A stretch of DNA of 64,000 nucleotides from Bryobacteraceae bacterium (GCA_029975915.1 JARKOC010000058.1:124001-188000); one strand, 5' to 3'. Positions 52,976 to 62,582 are shown, counted from the stretch's first letter. Made by a program: numbers and translations. Notes: generated from the letters alone by a model not told the origin.

Positions 52976-53908
52976 GGCGACTCCGAACTCGGGCCAACCG
53001 CATTCGCGGGCGGCGTCCATGGCTGCTTTGTAGGTCTGGACGTGCAACTCGACGGTGTCGGAAAGTTGGTGGGCATAGCCTCCTGCCAGAGTGACGCACA
53101 CCGGTACTCGATGGCGGAAGGCGGTCTCGAAAACCAGCCGGTCGCGTGTCAGCATCCCTTCCTTGGTCAGCGACAGGCCGCCGAGTTGATCTTCAAGAAA
53201 AGGATCGGCTCCTGCGACGTACATCACGAGGTCTGGTTTGTAGCCGGCGATGATCGGCGAAACCGCCTCGCCGAGCCTGGAGAGGTAGTCCTGGTCCCCA
53301 GTAGCGTCAGGTAGGTGGATGTCGAGCGAGGACGGCGGTTTTTCCGACGGGTAGTTGTCCCGCTGATGGATTGAAAAGGTGAAGACCGTTGCGTCCGACC
53401 CAAAAATCGATGCCGTCCCGTTGCCGTGGTGAACGTCGCAATCCACGACAGCAGCCTTACGGATCAGCCCCTCGCTTTGGAGTAGCCGGATAGCCACCGC
53501 CACGTCGTTGATGGCGCAGAAGCCCTCGCCATGTCCCGCAAAGGCGTGGTGGAAGCCGCCGCCGATGTTCATCGCCATACCGCGCTCCAAAGCCTTTCTC
53601 GCGGCCAGAATCGTCCCCCCAGCGGCGAGGAAGTAGGCCTGGACCATTTGCCGGGAGTAAGGCGCTTCGAGCTTCAAGACCTCTTGATAAGAAAGCGTGC
53701 CGGTGGTGAGCTTAGTGATCCACTCCTCGGTATGGGCGAGGACCAACTCGGCCCGTGTCGCCGGGATCGGCACGGCAAAGTCGCCCATTGTGGCGCTATA
53801 GGCAGCCATCAGCGCGTCCCGGATCAGCTTGTACTTGACGGTAGGGAAGACGTGCTTGCCGAAGTTCAGGTCGTAGCCTGCGTGGTAGATAGCGGGGAAG
53901 GGCAGCAC
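52967..53908 (-). CDS. Histone deacetylase/acetoin utilization family deacetylase
   Basis: A 313-residue protein starting at GTG. Motifs of the arginase/deacetylase fold are GGGFHHAFAGHGEGFCAIND (His pair), DCDVHHGNGT (zinc Asp/His), FSIHQRDNYP and ADPFLEDQLGGLSLT (zinc Asp). LAGGYAH carries the Tyr region, as in class IV-like bacterial HDACs. It would remove acyl groups from lysine or polyamines by zinc hydrolysis. Its neighbour pta makes acetyl phosphate, a major non-enzymatic acetyl donor, which may be meaningful. Confidence 0.92.
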   Translation of the reverse strand: MLPFPAIYHAGYDLNFGKHVFPTVKYKLIRDALMAAYSATMGDFAVPIPATRAELVLAHTEEWITKLTTGTLSYQEVLKLEAPYSRQMVQAYFLAAGGTILAARKALERGMAMNIGGGFHHAFAGHGEGFCAINDVAVAIRLLQSEGLIRKAAVVDCDVHHGNGTASIFGSDATVFTFSIHQRDNYPSEKPPSSLDIHLPDATGDQDYLSRLGEAVSPIIAGYKPDLVMYVAGADPFLEDQLGGLSLTKEGMLTRDRLVFETAFRHRVPVCVTLAGGYAHQLSDTVELHVQTYKAAMDAARECGWPEFGVASI

Positions 53909-53914
53909 CGTCGC

Positions 53915-54901
53915 TTATCCCGCTTGGAGCGCGGTCACAATGGCCACGCGATAGATCTCGTCAGACAGGCAGCCGCGCGGCAGGTCGTTGGCCGGCTTGG
54001 CCAGTCCCTGGAAAAACGGTCCGGTGTTGACCGAGCCGCCCAGGCGTTCCACCAGCTTCACGCCGATGTTGGCGCTGGCAAGGTCGGGAAAGATGAGCGT
54101 ATTGGCGCGCCCGGCCACGGTCGAGCCCGGCGCCTTGGACCGGCCGACAGCCTCCACCAGCGCCGCGTCGGCCTGGAGTTCGCCATCGACGTGCAGTTCC
54201 GGCGCACGCGCCTCGACGATGCGCCGCGCCTCGCGGACCTTCTCGACAAACGGATGCTTGGCGCTTCCTTTGGTCGAGAACGACAGCAGTGCGACAGCGG
54301 GTTCAACGCCCATGACGGTCCGCACGGTATCGGCGGTGGCAATGGCCATATCGGCCAACTGTGATGCTGTCGGATCGACGATCAGAGCCGGGTCAGCCAT
54401 GGCGATGACGCCGTTGGCCCCATATGTCTGGTCATGCACACAGACAATCATCACGCCAGAAACGGTTTTGACGCCTTGTTTTACGCCGACTGTCGAAACG
54501 GCCGCCCTGAAAGTTTCCGCCGTAGTGGATGCGGCGCCGCCGACAAATCCGTCAGCGTCCCCGGAGGCCACCATCAGCCCGGCGAAGACCAGCGGGTTCA
54601 ACGCCGCCAGGCGTGCTTCGGTTTCAGTCATGCCCTTGGCCCGGCGGCGTTCGTGATAGAGGCGGGCGTACTCGCGAAATCTGGCGTGGCCGGCCGGGTC
54701 GATGGCCTCGACTCCGCCCGTGTCACCCTTGCCGCCAATCAGAATCGGTTCAACTAGTCCTTCCCGTTTTAATTTGGCGGCGGCTTCGACTACTCTAGGA
54801 TCGCTGCCCTCGCCAAACACAATGCGGCGTGGCTTGGCTTGGGCGCGCAGGCGTTCGAGTTGGCGGTCGAGAAATTGTTGGGCTGATGCTGGCGGTTCCA
54901 T
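53915..54901 (-). CDS. pta: Phosphate acetyltransferase (short form)
   Basis: A 328-residue Pta catalytic domain without the N-terminal DRTGG extension. Motifs are [37 protein letters not shown] and the family signature [16 protein letters not shown]. It interconverts acetyl-CoA and acetyl phosphate. The ATG at 54901 is chosen; the upstream frame overlaps the mdh promoter. It is co-directional with the deacetylase, six bases apart. No ackA is present nearby. Confidence 0.93.
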   Translation of the reverse strand: MEPPASAQQFLDRQLERLRAQAKPRRIVFGEGSDPRVVEAAAKLKREGLVEPILIGGKGDTGGVEAIDPAGHARFREYARLYHERRRAKGMTETEARLAALNPLVFAGLMVASGDADGFVGGAASTTAETFRAAVSTVGVKQGVKTVSGVMIVCVHDQTYGANGVIAMADPALIVDPTASQLADMAIATADTVRTVMGVEPAVALLSFSTKGSAKHPFVEKVREARRIVEARAPELHVDGELQADAALVEAVGRSKAPGSTVAGRANTLIFPDLASANIGVKLVERLGGSVNTGPFFQGLAKPANDLPRGCLSDEIYRVAIVTALQAG

Positions 54902-54940
54902 TCGAAATAGCAATTGTACCGCCGCAGGCGGCTCAGCCGT

Positions 54941-54946
54941 TATAAT
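54941..54946 (+). promoter_or_regulatory. Perfect -10 box of the mdh promoter
   Basis: TATAAT lies 61 bases before the mdh ATG. A consensus -35 at 17 bases is not present. Instead CCGCC-GCA-GGCGG, a small palindrome, occupies the spacer region, which could be an operator. Confidence 0.5.
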
Positions 54947-55007
54947 TCGATGTGGCCAGTTGCCACTTTGGCGGCAGCGGCCGGCAGCACTCTGGAAGGG
55001 ATTAATT

Positions 55008-55946
55008 ATGAGGAAAAAAGTAACTGTCGTAGGCGGAGGCAACGTTGGCGCCAATTGCGCGCTGCGCATTGCCAACAAGGAACTCGCCGATGTCGTTCTG
55101 GTCGACATCGTGGAAGGCGTACCGCAGGGCAAAGGGTTGGATCTTCTCCAGTCCGGCCCGGTTGAAGGCTATGACGTTATGGTGACGGGCGCAAACGACT
55201 ACGAGCTCACCACCGATTCCGATATCGTCGTCATTACTGCCGGCTTCCCGCGCAAGCCGGGCATGAGCCGTGACGACCTCCTGATGGCGAACTACGAGAT
55301 CGTCAAGAACGCGACTGAGCAGGCCGCAAAGTATTCGCCCAACTCGATTCTCGTTCTCGTCACAAACCCGCTCGATGCCATGTGCTGGGTCGCCCACCAG
55401 GTCTCGAAATTCCCCAAACACCGTGTTGTCGGCATGGCCGGCGTGCTTGACACGGCCCGTTACCGCACGTTCCTGGCGATGGAATTGGGAGTCTCCGTTG
55501 AATCGATATCCGCGCTGGTGCTTGGAGGCCACGGCGATACGATGGTTCCGCTGCCTCGCCTGACCACCGTCGGCGGCATCCCGCTGCCCGAACTGCTGCC
55601 GCAGGACCGCATCGACGCCATCGTCGACCGGACCCGCAATGGCGGCGCGGAAATCGTGAAGTACCTCAAGACCGGTTCAGCTTATTATGCCCCGTCGGCT
55701 GCCGCGGTTGAAATGGTCGAATCCATACTGAAGGACAAGAAGAAGGTTCTGCCTTGCGCCGCGCTGGTCGAAGGCGAATACGGCCTTAATGGCCTGTTCG
55801 TCGGCGTGCCGGTGAAACTCGGTTCAACCGGTATCGAAAAGATCTATGAGTTGTCGTTGAACGAGACCGAGAAAGCGCAACTGGACAAGAGCGGCGCCGC
55901 CGTGCAAGAACTGATCACTGTTCTGAAAGAGAAGACGGGCCTGTAA
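55008..55946 (+). CDS. mdh: Malate dehydrogenase (LDH-like type)
   Basis: A 312-residue NAD-dependent enzyme behind GGAAGGGATTAATT. Motifs are [18 protein letters not shown] (Rossmann), [14 protein letters not shown] (substrate Arg on the loop), [10 protein letters not shown] and the catalytic His in [13 protein letters not shown]. The tricarboxylic acid cycle enzyme oxidises malate to oxaloacetate. It is divergent from pta across a short region with a perfect -10 box. The frame upstream to 54702 is not coding. Confidence 0.96.
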   Translation: MRKKVTVVGGGNVGANCALRIANKELADVVLVDIVEGVPQGKGLDLLQSGPVEGYDVMVTGANDYELTTDSDIVVITAGFPRKPGMSRDDLLMANYEIVKNATEQAAKYSPNSILVLVTNPLDAMCWVAHQVSKFPKHRVVGMAGVLDTARYRTFLAMELGVSVESISALVLGGHGDTMVPLPRLTTVGGIPLPELLPQDRIDAIVDRTRNGGAEIVKYLKTGSAYYAPSAAAVEMVESILKDKKKVLPCAALVEGEYGLNGLFVGVPVKLGSTGIEKIYELSLNETEKAQLDKSGAAVQELITVLKEKTGL

Positions 55947-56034
55947 CTTGCATCTGCCCGGCTCTGTCCTCCGGCCGCGCCGCCCGGTACGGCCGGAGGG
56001 CGGGCGTCTCGCACGTGGTTCACTTGTGTCTTGC

Positions 56035-56562
56035 ATGACGTCCCCCAAAATGCCAATTGACCCCGCGCCGGCGGACCGTCCGCCGGAGATCAACCAACGC
56101 TACGCAGCTTTCAGATTGAAGATCGATGCTTCACCTATTCATCGCTGGGGTGTCGTTGCGGCCGAATTCATCCCCAAGGGCCACAAGGTGATCGAATACA
56201 CCGGCGAACGCATCAGCCGGGTCGAGACGGCGCGCCGGGCCCGGCTCAGCACGAAGCTGAACTACCTCTTCACGATCGACAAGTATTGGACGCTCGACGG
56301 CTCGGTTGGCGGTAGCGGCGCCGAATTCATTAATCATTGTTGCGAGCCGAACTGCAAAGCGAGGATCCTCGGCGGCCGGATCTACTACTATTCGAAGCGC
56401 GACATACAACCCGGCGAAGAACTGACGGTCGATTACCGCTTCGATCATGACGTGGAAAAGGTACCCTGTGCCTGTGGCGCGCCTAAGTGCCGCGGCACCA
56501 TCAACTTGAAACGGGAAACCAAACGATCCAAGCGGATGGCCAAGAGATCCGGCCGGAGTTGA
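56035..56562 (+). CDS. SET-domain protein lysine methyltransferase
   Basis: A 175-residue protein that is almost entirely a SET domain. Visible motifs are HRWGVVAAEFIPKGHKVIEYTGERIS, GSGAEFINHCCEPNCKARIL (the NHxCxPNC signature) and GEELTVDYRF, followed by a post-SET zinc motif (CACGAPKCRGTI). These bind SAM and zinc as in eukaryotic histone methyltransferases. The bacterial substrate is unknown; DNA-associated or ribosomal proteins are possible. The C-terminus is very basic (KRSKRMAKRSGRS). The start is uncertain: Met at 56035 or 56050, with no ribosome binding site in view. Transfer from eukaryotes in the distant past is a common proposal for such genes. Confidence 0.9.
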   Translation: MTSPKMPIDPAPADRPPEINQRYAAFRLKIDASPIHRWGVVAAEFIPKGHKVIEYTGERISRVETARRARLSTKLNYLFTIDKYWTLDGSVGGSGAEFINHCCEPNCKARILGGRIYYYSKRDIQPGEELTVDYRFDHDVEKVPCACGAPKCRGTINLKRETKRSKRMAKRSGRS

Positions 56563-56930
56563 GGTCATGGATTGAAGGCTGGCCGGGCTTGCCCATCGGG
56601 GAGGCGAAGACCGTGATCCTACTGTGCGGCGCTGGCGCCGATCGGATGTTCCCCACGGATTCCTAATTCTGACGTGAGATCTGAGCGAGGCTGTGGACAC
56701 TATGGTTACCGGATAGGCGTTGCATGGCGCAAACCGGTTGGTTCGCGGTACTCCTGGGCAATCTAGTGCCCACTCGTTCCAATTTGGGTCCAGACCGCAA
56801 TTCTCCTCACCAGCCTGCCGGTCGTGAAACGCCGCTGCGCCATATCCGGTTTCTGAGCGACAGGCCGCGCCCGGCGGGTCCGGCCTGTCGCGGGAATTGC
56901 AGCCGGGAGGTTGGCACGTCAAGAAGCGAG
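56563..56930. other. Intergenic region with a 9-bp hairpin, no gene seen
   Basis: No convincing frame is present in these 368 bases. A hairpin at 56858-56890 (CGACAGGCC and GGCCTGTCG) lies 40 bases past the end of the CpaE-like gene on the minus strand. No T-run follows, so it is a weak terminator candidate. Confidence 0.5.
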
Positions 56931-58124
56931 CTACTTGCGTAGGAAACCAAACAAGTTAGCCAGTGAAGTTGTCTTCGGGCTTTCGGAGCGGATGGTCTTA
57001 CCCGTAAGCTTCTCCACAAGCGACTGAATGCTCCTGCCGACGGCTGTAGTAGTTGGAATCGCGCTTCCTTCGACAAGCGAACGGTTCACTGTCTCATAAT
57101 CGCTCGGGATGGTGTGGTAAACCTCAGTGTGCAGCGCTGCCTCGATCACCTCCTGGCCGAGGCCGAAGTCCTTGCTGAACCGGTTGACTACCACCCTGGT
57201 TTTTGAGCGTTCGATGCGGTTCCGGTCGAAGTAGGCCAAGGCCTTCTGAGCAGCTTGAAGGCTGGCCAGTTCATTCGTTGTGACCAAAAGCAACTCGTCG
57301 GCTTGGCGCGCGATCGACAGCGCCCAGGCGCCAAAAGGCACATTCGTGTCGGCCACCGCGAAGTCATAGAGCATGCCCGCGAACTGGAGAAGTCCGGATG
57401 CGTCGCTTTGGAGGTCGATGCCATGCGCCGGCTGTTCTGGCGACAAGAGTGCGTCGATACCATTCCAGTTGGCCACCAGGCCTCGCCAGATGTCTTCATC
57501 CAAGGAATGCGTGCGCGTCAGGGCGTCGACGAAGCTGTAGCCGGATTTGAGTTTCAGCAGGAACGGGATGGTGCCTGTCAGCGGGTCCAAATCGGCAAGC
57601 AGGACACGCTGGTTGCTGGACTTCCGAGCGAAGTACGCGACATTGCATGACAGAGTCGATGCGCCGCAGGCTCCTTTAGCTGGAATGAGGGCTATAAGCT
57701 TGCCGCTTCGTTGTCCCGAGCCGTGAGTGGCGTTCAACCGTTCGATCACCGAAACGAACTGGTCCTCTCCAAACGGCTGGATAAGGACTTCAGTGGCCCC
57801 TGCGCGGAGCGTGCGAAGGATGAAATCCGGTTCGCTCTGGCCATGCACTGCCACCACGGGGAGCTTGGCATTTAGCATGGCCAGGTCGCTCAACAGCGCC
57901 TGCGCCCAATCCTGATTTGTGGTGGAGTCCACGAGGCAGAGGGTTACACCATAGTCGGTCAGGGCCTCTTCCAGGACAGCACGGGTAGGGTAGGATCGTA
58001 ATTCGTTGACCTGCGAAAACGGCAGCAGCTTTGCTGCCAGCGTCTTCAAGCCCTCCAGCATCTCCTGGTCGGGCACGATCAGCAGTATCTTCCACTGTCC
58101 AAGTTTCTTAGGCGCCGCCGCCAC
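56931..58124 (-). CDS. CpaE/TadZ-like ATPase with receiver-like domain
   Basis: A 397-residue protein starting at GTG six bases after AGGAG. Residues 10-125 form a receiver-like fold (WKILLIVPDQEMLEGL, CLVDSTTNQDWAQALLSDL). Residues 140-385 are a ParA/MinD-type ATPase with the deviant Walker A KGACGASTLSCNVA and Walker B region VLLADLDPLTGTIPF. This architecture is that of CpaE/TadZ, which positions Tad pilus machines at the pole. No other pilus gene is nearby, so it may instead be an orphan regulator. It is divergent from the NarL-type regulator at 58295. Confidence 0.88.
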   Translation of the reverse strand: MAAAPKKLGQWKILLIVPDQEMLEGLKTLAAKLLPFSQVNELRSYPTRAVLEEALTDYGVTLCLVDSTTNQDWAQALLSDLAMLNAKLPVVAVHGQSEPDFILRTLRAGATEVLIQPFGEDQFVSVIERLNATHGSGQRSGKLIALIPAKGACGASTLSCNVAYFARKSSNQRVLLADLDPLTGTIPFLLKLKSGYSFVDALTRTHSLDEDIWRGLVANWNGIDALLSPEQPAHGIDLQSDASGLLQFAGMLYDFAVADTNVPFGAWALSIARQADELLLVTTNELASLQAAQKALAYFDRNRIERSKTRVVVNRFSKDFGLGQEVIEAALHTEVYHTIPSDYETVNRSLVEGSAIPTTTAVGRSIQSLVEKLTGKTIRSESPKTTSLANLFGFLRK

Positions 58125-58294
58125 GTCGTCTCCTGTCCGCGCGCTATGCCCGGTCCCGGTTCGTCCAGGCCATTCCCACTTGGTCTATCGTCGAGCCCGC
58201 CGGAAAACTTGAGAGCTTTCCAGGGTTCAGTGAACTAAATCGACGAAGAGCCGTACGGCGTTCTGGCGTGAGCTGGAGGCAAGCGGGTATCTCT

Positions 58295-58969
58295 ATGACA
58301 AATGAAACTACAAACAGGACGATAGGTCTGATAGAGACGCAACCGGCGACGGTGGAGGGGTTGAGAGCCATCGCAAGCAGTGGCGGCTTTGCATGCCGTT
58401 GGAGCGCCGGTAGCCTGCTATTGGGCATGCAACTGGTACGCCAGGATCCCGTTGAGATTATCCTGATCGACAAAGCGTTCGGGCTGCAGGCGGTTCTCGA
58501 TGCCCTTTCGCTTAACGCTTCGATGCCCGGCAGACAGCCAGTCGCCATCGTCTGGGGTACGTCGATGAGCGAATCGGAGGCCCTCAAACTGCTGCAAGCG
58601 GGTGCGCGCGGGATTCTGAGGAAGACCGCCGATCAGGGGACCATCCTTTCATGCTTCCGCACTGTTGCCAGCCATGCAGCCTGGATGGAGGACTGTGTCT
58701 TCCGTGAATCCGGGCCGGAAGACCGTTCGCTACGGACAGATCTGACCGTCCGTGAGCGGCAAGTGCTAGAACTCGTCGAGCAGGGCTTAAGAAACAAAGA
58801 GATTGCTGATGAACTCGGCATCCGCCCTGGAACGGTGAAAATTCACCTGAAACACATTTTTGAGAAGACTGGGGTTCATGGCCGCTACGGCCTGGCGATC
58901 AGCGGTTTCCGCCGTAGGGCGATTCCGGCCGCGTCAGTGGATGGGCCGGCCTCAATCAGCGCCGCCTGA
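58295..58969 (+). CDS. NarL/LuxR-type response regulator
   Basis: A 224-residue protein. The receiver domain spans about 8-125 with phosphoryl-acceptor Asp at D59 (IILIDKAFG). The first acidic pair is partly lost (GLIETQPATV), so phosphorylation may be weak. The helix-turn-helix domain is LTVRERQVLELVEQGLRNKEIADELGIRPGTVKIHLKHIFEK shortened here to its key parts: TVRERQVL and NKEIADELGI. It is divergent from the CpaE-like gene, which has its own receiver-like fold. No kinase gene is adjacent. The ATG at 58295 is used; GTG at 58268 is an alternative. Confidence 0.87.
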   Translation: MTNETTNRTIGLIETQPATVEGLRAIASSGGFACRWSAGSLLLGMQLVRQDPVEIILIDKAFGLQAVLDALSLNASMPGRQPVAIVWGTSMSESEALKLLQAGARGILRKTADQGTILSCFRTVASHAAWMEDCVFRESGPEDRSLRTDLTVRERQVLELVEQGLRNKEIADELGIRPGTVKIHLKHIFEKTGVHGRYGLAISGFRRRAIPAASVDGPASISAA

Positions 58970-59041
58970 ACCTGAATAGCTGGTCCACGCCCTGACAGGC
59001 AGAAACGTGCCGCCGGGGCCCTGCATGCTATTCTGACTATC

Positions 59042-60751
59042 GTGTTGCGCACACCTCTGGCAGCGCTGGGAGCCCTGGGGGTCCTTGCCATGACAATGTC
59101 GCCCGCCGAGCCGGGCGCTCAGACCGCGGGAAGGGCGGCGAGTAGCCCCGCTGACCTCACGCAGGTGCTGTCATCGGAGTTGAAGCGGAATCTGGATTTT
59201 CTCATCAAGGCCGAACCCGCGGCTTACTATATCTCGTTGGAAGTAACCGAGGTAGAGTCGCATGACATGACCGCCAGCATGGGCTCGCTTCTGAGTTCGA
59301 ATGGCCGCAAGAGAAGAAGGCTGGACTGTATGGTCCGTGTGGGATCGCCGGCGTTCGACAACTACAGAGTTACTGGCGGTGACCGGCAAATCCTTTCCAC
59401 TTCGGCCGAGTTGCCGGTAGAAAACGATGAGGCCGCGCTGCGGCGTATCATCTGGCGGGAAATTGACCGGGCATGGCGAGCAGCCGCGCAACGGTACATT
59501 AAAGCGCGCAGCTCGGCCAGTCTGGCAAACGCCGAGACAACGCTGCCGGACTTCTCTGGTGAAAAGGCCAGCAAGGGGACCATTACCGCTCCACCGTTCA
59601 AGTTCAAGGCGCAGGAATGGGAAACCCGGATCCGCAAACAGTCGGCCGCGGCCGCCGCTTATGGCGTCTTGTCGGCGACGGTCAGCCTGAGTGTCCGCCG
59701 TGAGGAGCGTACTTTTGTTGACTCGGAAGGAAGTCAAATCACTCACGGCAGGAGCTTCGCCACCTGGGGCGCGGTCTCGAGAGCCAAGGCGCAGGATGGC
59801 CAGGATCTGTCGGCATCGGAGAGCTTCGAGGCGGCAGATGTCTCGGGTCTTCCGAAGGATGAGGCTCTCATCGAGGCAGCCAGAAAGACCGCCATGCTCG
59901 TCACCAGTCTCTTGAGAGCGCAGCCCGTGGACCCGTATGTCGGGCCGGCCATCCTTTCGGGCAAAGCAGCCGGCGTCTTTTTCCACGAGATTTTCGGGCA
60001 TCGTGTCGAAGGCCACCGTCAAAAGGATGAAACCGAGGGTCAAACCTTCACCAATAGCCTCGGGAAGCCTGTTCTTCCACCCTTCCTCTCCGTCCTGTTC
60101 GATCCGACACGCAGGTCGGCGGCGGGCGCCGATCTGAACGGCTGGTACGCTTTTGACAACGAAGGACGTCCGGCCCGCCCGGTGAAGGTTGTGGACAAGG
60201 GAATCCTGAAGAGCTTTCTGGTTTCCCGCGAACCGGTAAAAGGTTTTCCCGTCTCGAACGGCCACGGGCGGCGACAGCCGGGTTTTGAGCCAATAGCCAG
60301 ACAATCCAACCTGATCGTTGAGTCGGACAAGCGCGTCAGCGACGCCGAGCTTCGCCAGATGCTGATCGATGAGGTGGTCCGCCAGGGCAAGCCGTATGGC
60401 CTTTATTTTGAGAGCGTAACCGGCGGTTACACCACCACCCGGCGGAGGGGGTTGCAGGCCTTCACGGTCATCCCACTGGTGGTCTACCGAATCTATCCGA
60501 ATCGCCCCCCCGAACTGGTTCGGGGGGTGGACATCGTTGGGACTCCGCTGGCCAGTTTCGAGAAGATCATGGCGACAGGGGATACCGACGGCGTTTTCAA
60601 CGGCTATTGTGGGGCCGAATCGGGCCAAGTGCCGGTTTCAGCGGTTTCCCCCGCATTGCTGGTGTCAGAGATTGAAGTGCAACGTAAACCAGCGCCAACC
60701 GACCGGCCGCCGCTCCTGCCCAGACCCATGGTCTCCGGGGGGCTACAATGA
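59042..60751 (+). CDS. Exported TldD-like metalloprotease
   Basis: A 569-residue protein starting at GTG with a signal peptide (residues 1-27, LRTPLAALGALGVLAMTMSPA). The TldD/PmbA catalytic motif is intact: H315-E316-IFG-H320 in GVFFHEIFGHRVEGH, with the C-terminal zinc Cys in NGYCGAESGQ. TldD/TldE in Escherichia coli is a cytoplasmic heterodimeric protease that trims microcins and CcdA; an exported form is unusual. The next gene, overlapping by four bases, encodes a paralogue without the active site, so the two probably form a TldD/TldE-like pair. Confidence 0.9.
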   Translation: MLRTPLAALGALGVLAMTMSPAEPGAQTAGRAASSPADLTQVLSSELKRNLDFLIKAEPAAYYISLEVTEVESHDMTASMGSLLSSNGRKRRRLDCMVRVGSPAFDNYRVTGGDRQILSTSAELPVENDEAALRRIIWREIDRAWRAAAQRYIKARSSASLANAETTLPDFSGEKASKGTITAPPFKFKAQEWETRIRKQSAAAAAYGVLSATVSLSVRREERTFVDSEGSQITHGRSFATWGAVSRAKAQDGQDLSASESFEAADVSGLPKDEALIEAARKTAMLVTSLLRAQPVDPYVGPAILSGKAAGVFFHEIFGHRVEGHRQKDETEGQTFTNSLGKPVLPPFLSVLFDPTRRSAAGADLNGWYAFDNEGRPARPVKVVDKGILKSFLVSREPVKGFPVSNGHGRRQPGFEPIARQSNLIVESDKRVSDAELRQMLIDEVVRQGKPYGLYFESVTGGYTTTRRRGLQAFTVIPLVVYRIYPNRPPELVRGVDIVGTPLASFEKIMATGDTDGVFNGYCGAESGQVPVSAVSPALLVSEIEVQRKPAPTDRPPLLPRPMVSGGLQ

Positions 60752-62571
60752 CCAGCCGGCTCGCGGCTGCCCCGGCCGCATTGTTTTGCTTCTCCGCGAT
60801 GTTGGCTCAACAGAGCTCCGCAGCACCGCCACCCGGCCACGGCGAGCAAACCAACAACGCAGCGGTCCAGAAGCTGAGCGCGGCCATCAACGCCGATTTG
60901 ATTCTCAGGGCGAGTGTCGAAGAACTGGCTCGTGCCAGGAGTCTGCGGCTCATGAGCGATCCGCCGTATTATGTCGAAATCGCGGTTGAGGATGCGAGAT
61001 CATTCAGCGTCTCCGCCTCTTTTGGCGCTGTATTCGGCCCACAGGAGAACCACTTCCGGCCGGTTCGGGCGGCGGTGCGCGTCGGCCGTCCGGACTTCGA
61101 CAACACCGGGTCCGTCTATAGCGACTTCTACAGCGGCACACGTTACGATTCCGATTTTCTGCCGCTCGACTCAAACCTTCTCAGTCTCCGTTCGGCGCTC
61201 TGGCTGACCTTGGACCGGACTTACAAGACCGCGGTCGAGGCCATAGGGCGCAAGAATGCGGCATTGCGAGGCGTCACGCTCCAGGACAGGCTGCCTGATT
61301 TTTCCAGCGCCCCGGCCACGATCTTGCTGGACACCGTCAAACCGGTCGCCGTAGACAAGGAGCTTTGGACGCGCCGCGTGCGCACTCTTTCGTCGCTGTT
61401 CAGGAACTCGCCCGAGACAACAGGCAGCGCTGTGGAGTTCCAGTTCACCCAGTCGGCCTCCTACTATGTGAATAGCGAAAACAGCTTTGTCCGGGTGAAC
61501 GACCACATTGCCTATGTTCAGGCAAGGGCCACGCGCCAAGCCACTGACGGACTGGTCGTTTATGACGGTGCCACGATCGTCGCCCTGTCGCCGTCCGCCC
61601 TGCCGTCCGAGTCCGCGCTGGCCGAGCAGGTTGGCTCGGTCGCCAGGAACCTGGACAGCCTTGCCGGGGCGCCGGCCGGGGAGGCCTATGCCGGGCCGGT
61701 CCTCTTCGAGCCCCACGCGGCAGCCCAGATCTTCGGTGAGATCTTCGGGACCCATCTTACCGTTGTTAGGCGTCCTGTGGCGGAAGCTGGACGTGTGGTT
61801 CCTTTCGGCGGCAGCGACTTCGAAACTCGTCTGGGCTCACGGGTGCTTCCGGAATGGATGGATTTACTCGACGATCCATCCGCCACAGTGCATGAAGCAG
61901 TGCCACTCGCCGGCACCTTCAAAGTGGACATTGAGGGTGTGACGCCCGCTCCCCTCAACGTTGTGGAAAAGGGGGTCCTGAAAACTCTCTTGACCACCCG
62001 GCAACCAGTCCGGGGAGTTACCGCGTCAACGGGCCGCGCCCGGCTGCCCGGGGCGTTTGGCGTGCGGCAACCCAGGATTTCGAACCTTTTTGTGAAAGCT
62101 GCGCAGAGCGAGCCCCTTCCGTCGCTCAAGGCCCGCCTGATCGAGATGATCAAACAGCAGGGCAAGCCATACGGAATTTTGGTCAGGAAGATGGACTTTC
62201 CCTCCCACGGCTCGATCGATGATCTGCGGCGGTTGAGTCAGAGAACGGCTGGTTCGGGAGGCGGACGGCCGGTCAGCAACCCCGTATTGGTCTATCAGGT
62301 GATGCCGGATGGCAGCGAGAAACTGGTGCGAGGGCTCCGTTTTCGCAACCTGAGCACCCGGGCCTTCCGCGACATCCTAGCCGCGTCACGTGAAACCGCC
62401 GTATACAGCTACCTGGACAACGGACTGCCGCTCGCCCTGGCCGGGGCGGGGAGTTACGTCGCCGGCTGTTCAGTAATCGCGCCCGGAGTTCTCTTCGAGG
62501 ATCTTGAACTCGAACCGGCCAGCGACGACGCGCCAAAACTGCCTATCGTCCCCCCGCCACCAACGCCTTAG
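60748..62571 (+). CDS. Exported TldE-like paralogue, active site lost
   Basis: A 607-residue protein with a signal peptide (residues 1-26). It aligns along its length with the upstream TldD-like protein, for example GPVLFEPHAAAQIFGEIFGTHL against GPAILSGKAAGVFFHEIFGH, and LIEMIKQQGKPYGILVRKM against LIDEVVRQGKPYGLYFESV. Where the protease has HEIFGH this protein has GEIFGT, so both zinc His are gone. TldE partners likewise lack the motif and help form the substrate cavity. A scaffolding role in a heterodimer is inferred. It ends in a proline-rich tail (PIVPPPPTP). Confidence 0.88.
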   Translation: MTSRLAAAPAALFCFSAMLAQQSSAAPPPGHGEQTNNAAVQKLSAAINADLILRASVEELARARSLRLMSDPPYYVEIAVEDARSFSVSASFGAVFGPQENHFRPVRAAVRVGRPDFDNTGSVYSDFYSGTRYDSDFLPLDSNLLSLRSALWLTLDRTYKTAVEAIGRKNAALRGVTLQDRLPDFSSAPATILLDTVKPVAVDKELWTRRVRTLSSLFRNSPETTGSAVEFQFTQSASYYVNSENSFVRVNDHIAYVQARATRQATDGLVVYDGATIVALSPSALPSESALAEQVGSVARNLDSLAGAPAGEAYAGPVLFEPHAAAQIFGEIFGTHLTVVRRPVAEAGRVVPFGGSDFETRLGSRVLPEWMDLLDDPSATVHEAVPLAGTFKVDIEGVTPAPLNVVEKGVLKTLLTTRQPVRGVTASTGRARLPGAFGVRQPRISNLFVKAAQSEPLPSLKARLIEMIKQQGKPYGILVRKMDFPSHGSIDDLRRLSQRTAGSGGGRPVSNPVLVYQVMPDGSEKLVRGLRFRNLSTRAFRDILAASRETAVYSYLDNGLPLALAGAGSYVAGCSVIAPGVLFEDLELEPASDDAPKLPIVPPPPTP

Positions 62572-62582
62572 AGGGGTACGCC

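Noticed and set aside
56858..56890. Hairpin as a proper rho-independent terminator
   Set aside because: The stem is good but there is no T-run on either strand, so it is listed only as a hairpin within the intergenic region.
59171..60628. A 485-codon open frame on the minus strand opposite the TldD-like gene
   Set aside because: It is the antisense shadow of a gene with clear family motifs and signal peptide. Its translation has no recognisable domain and is rich in Arg, Gly and Pro as expected for GC-rich antisense frames.
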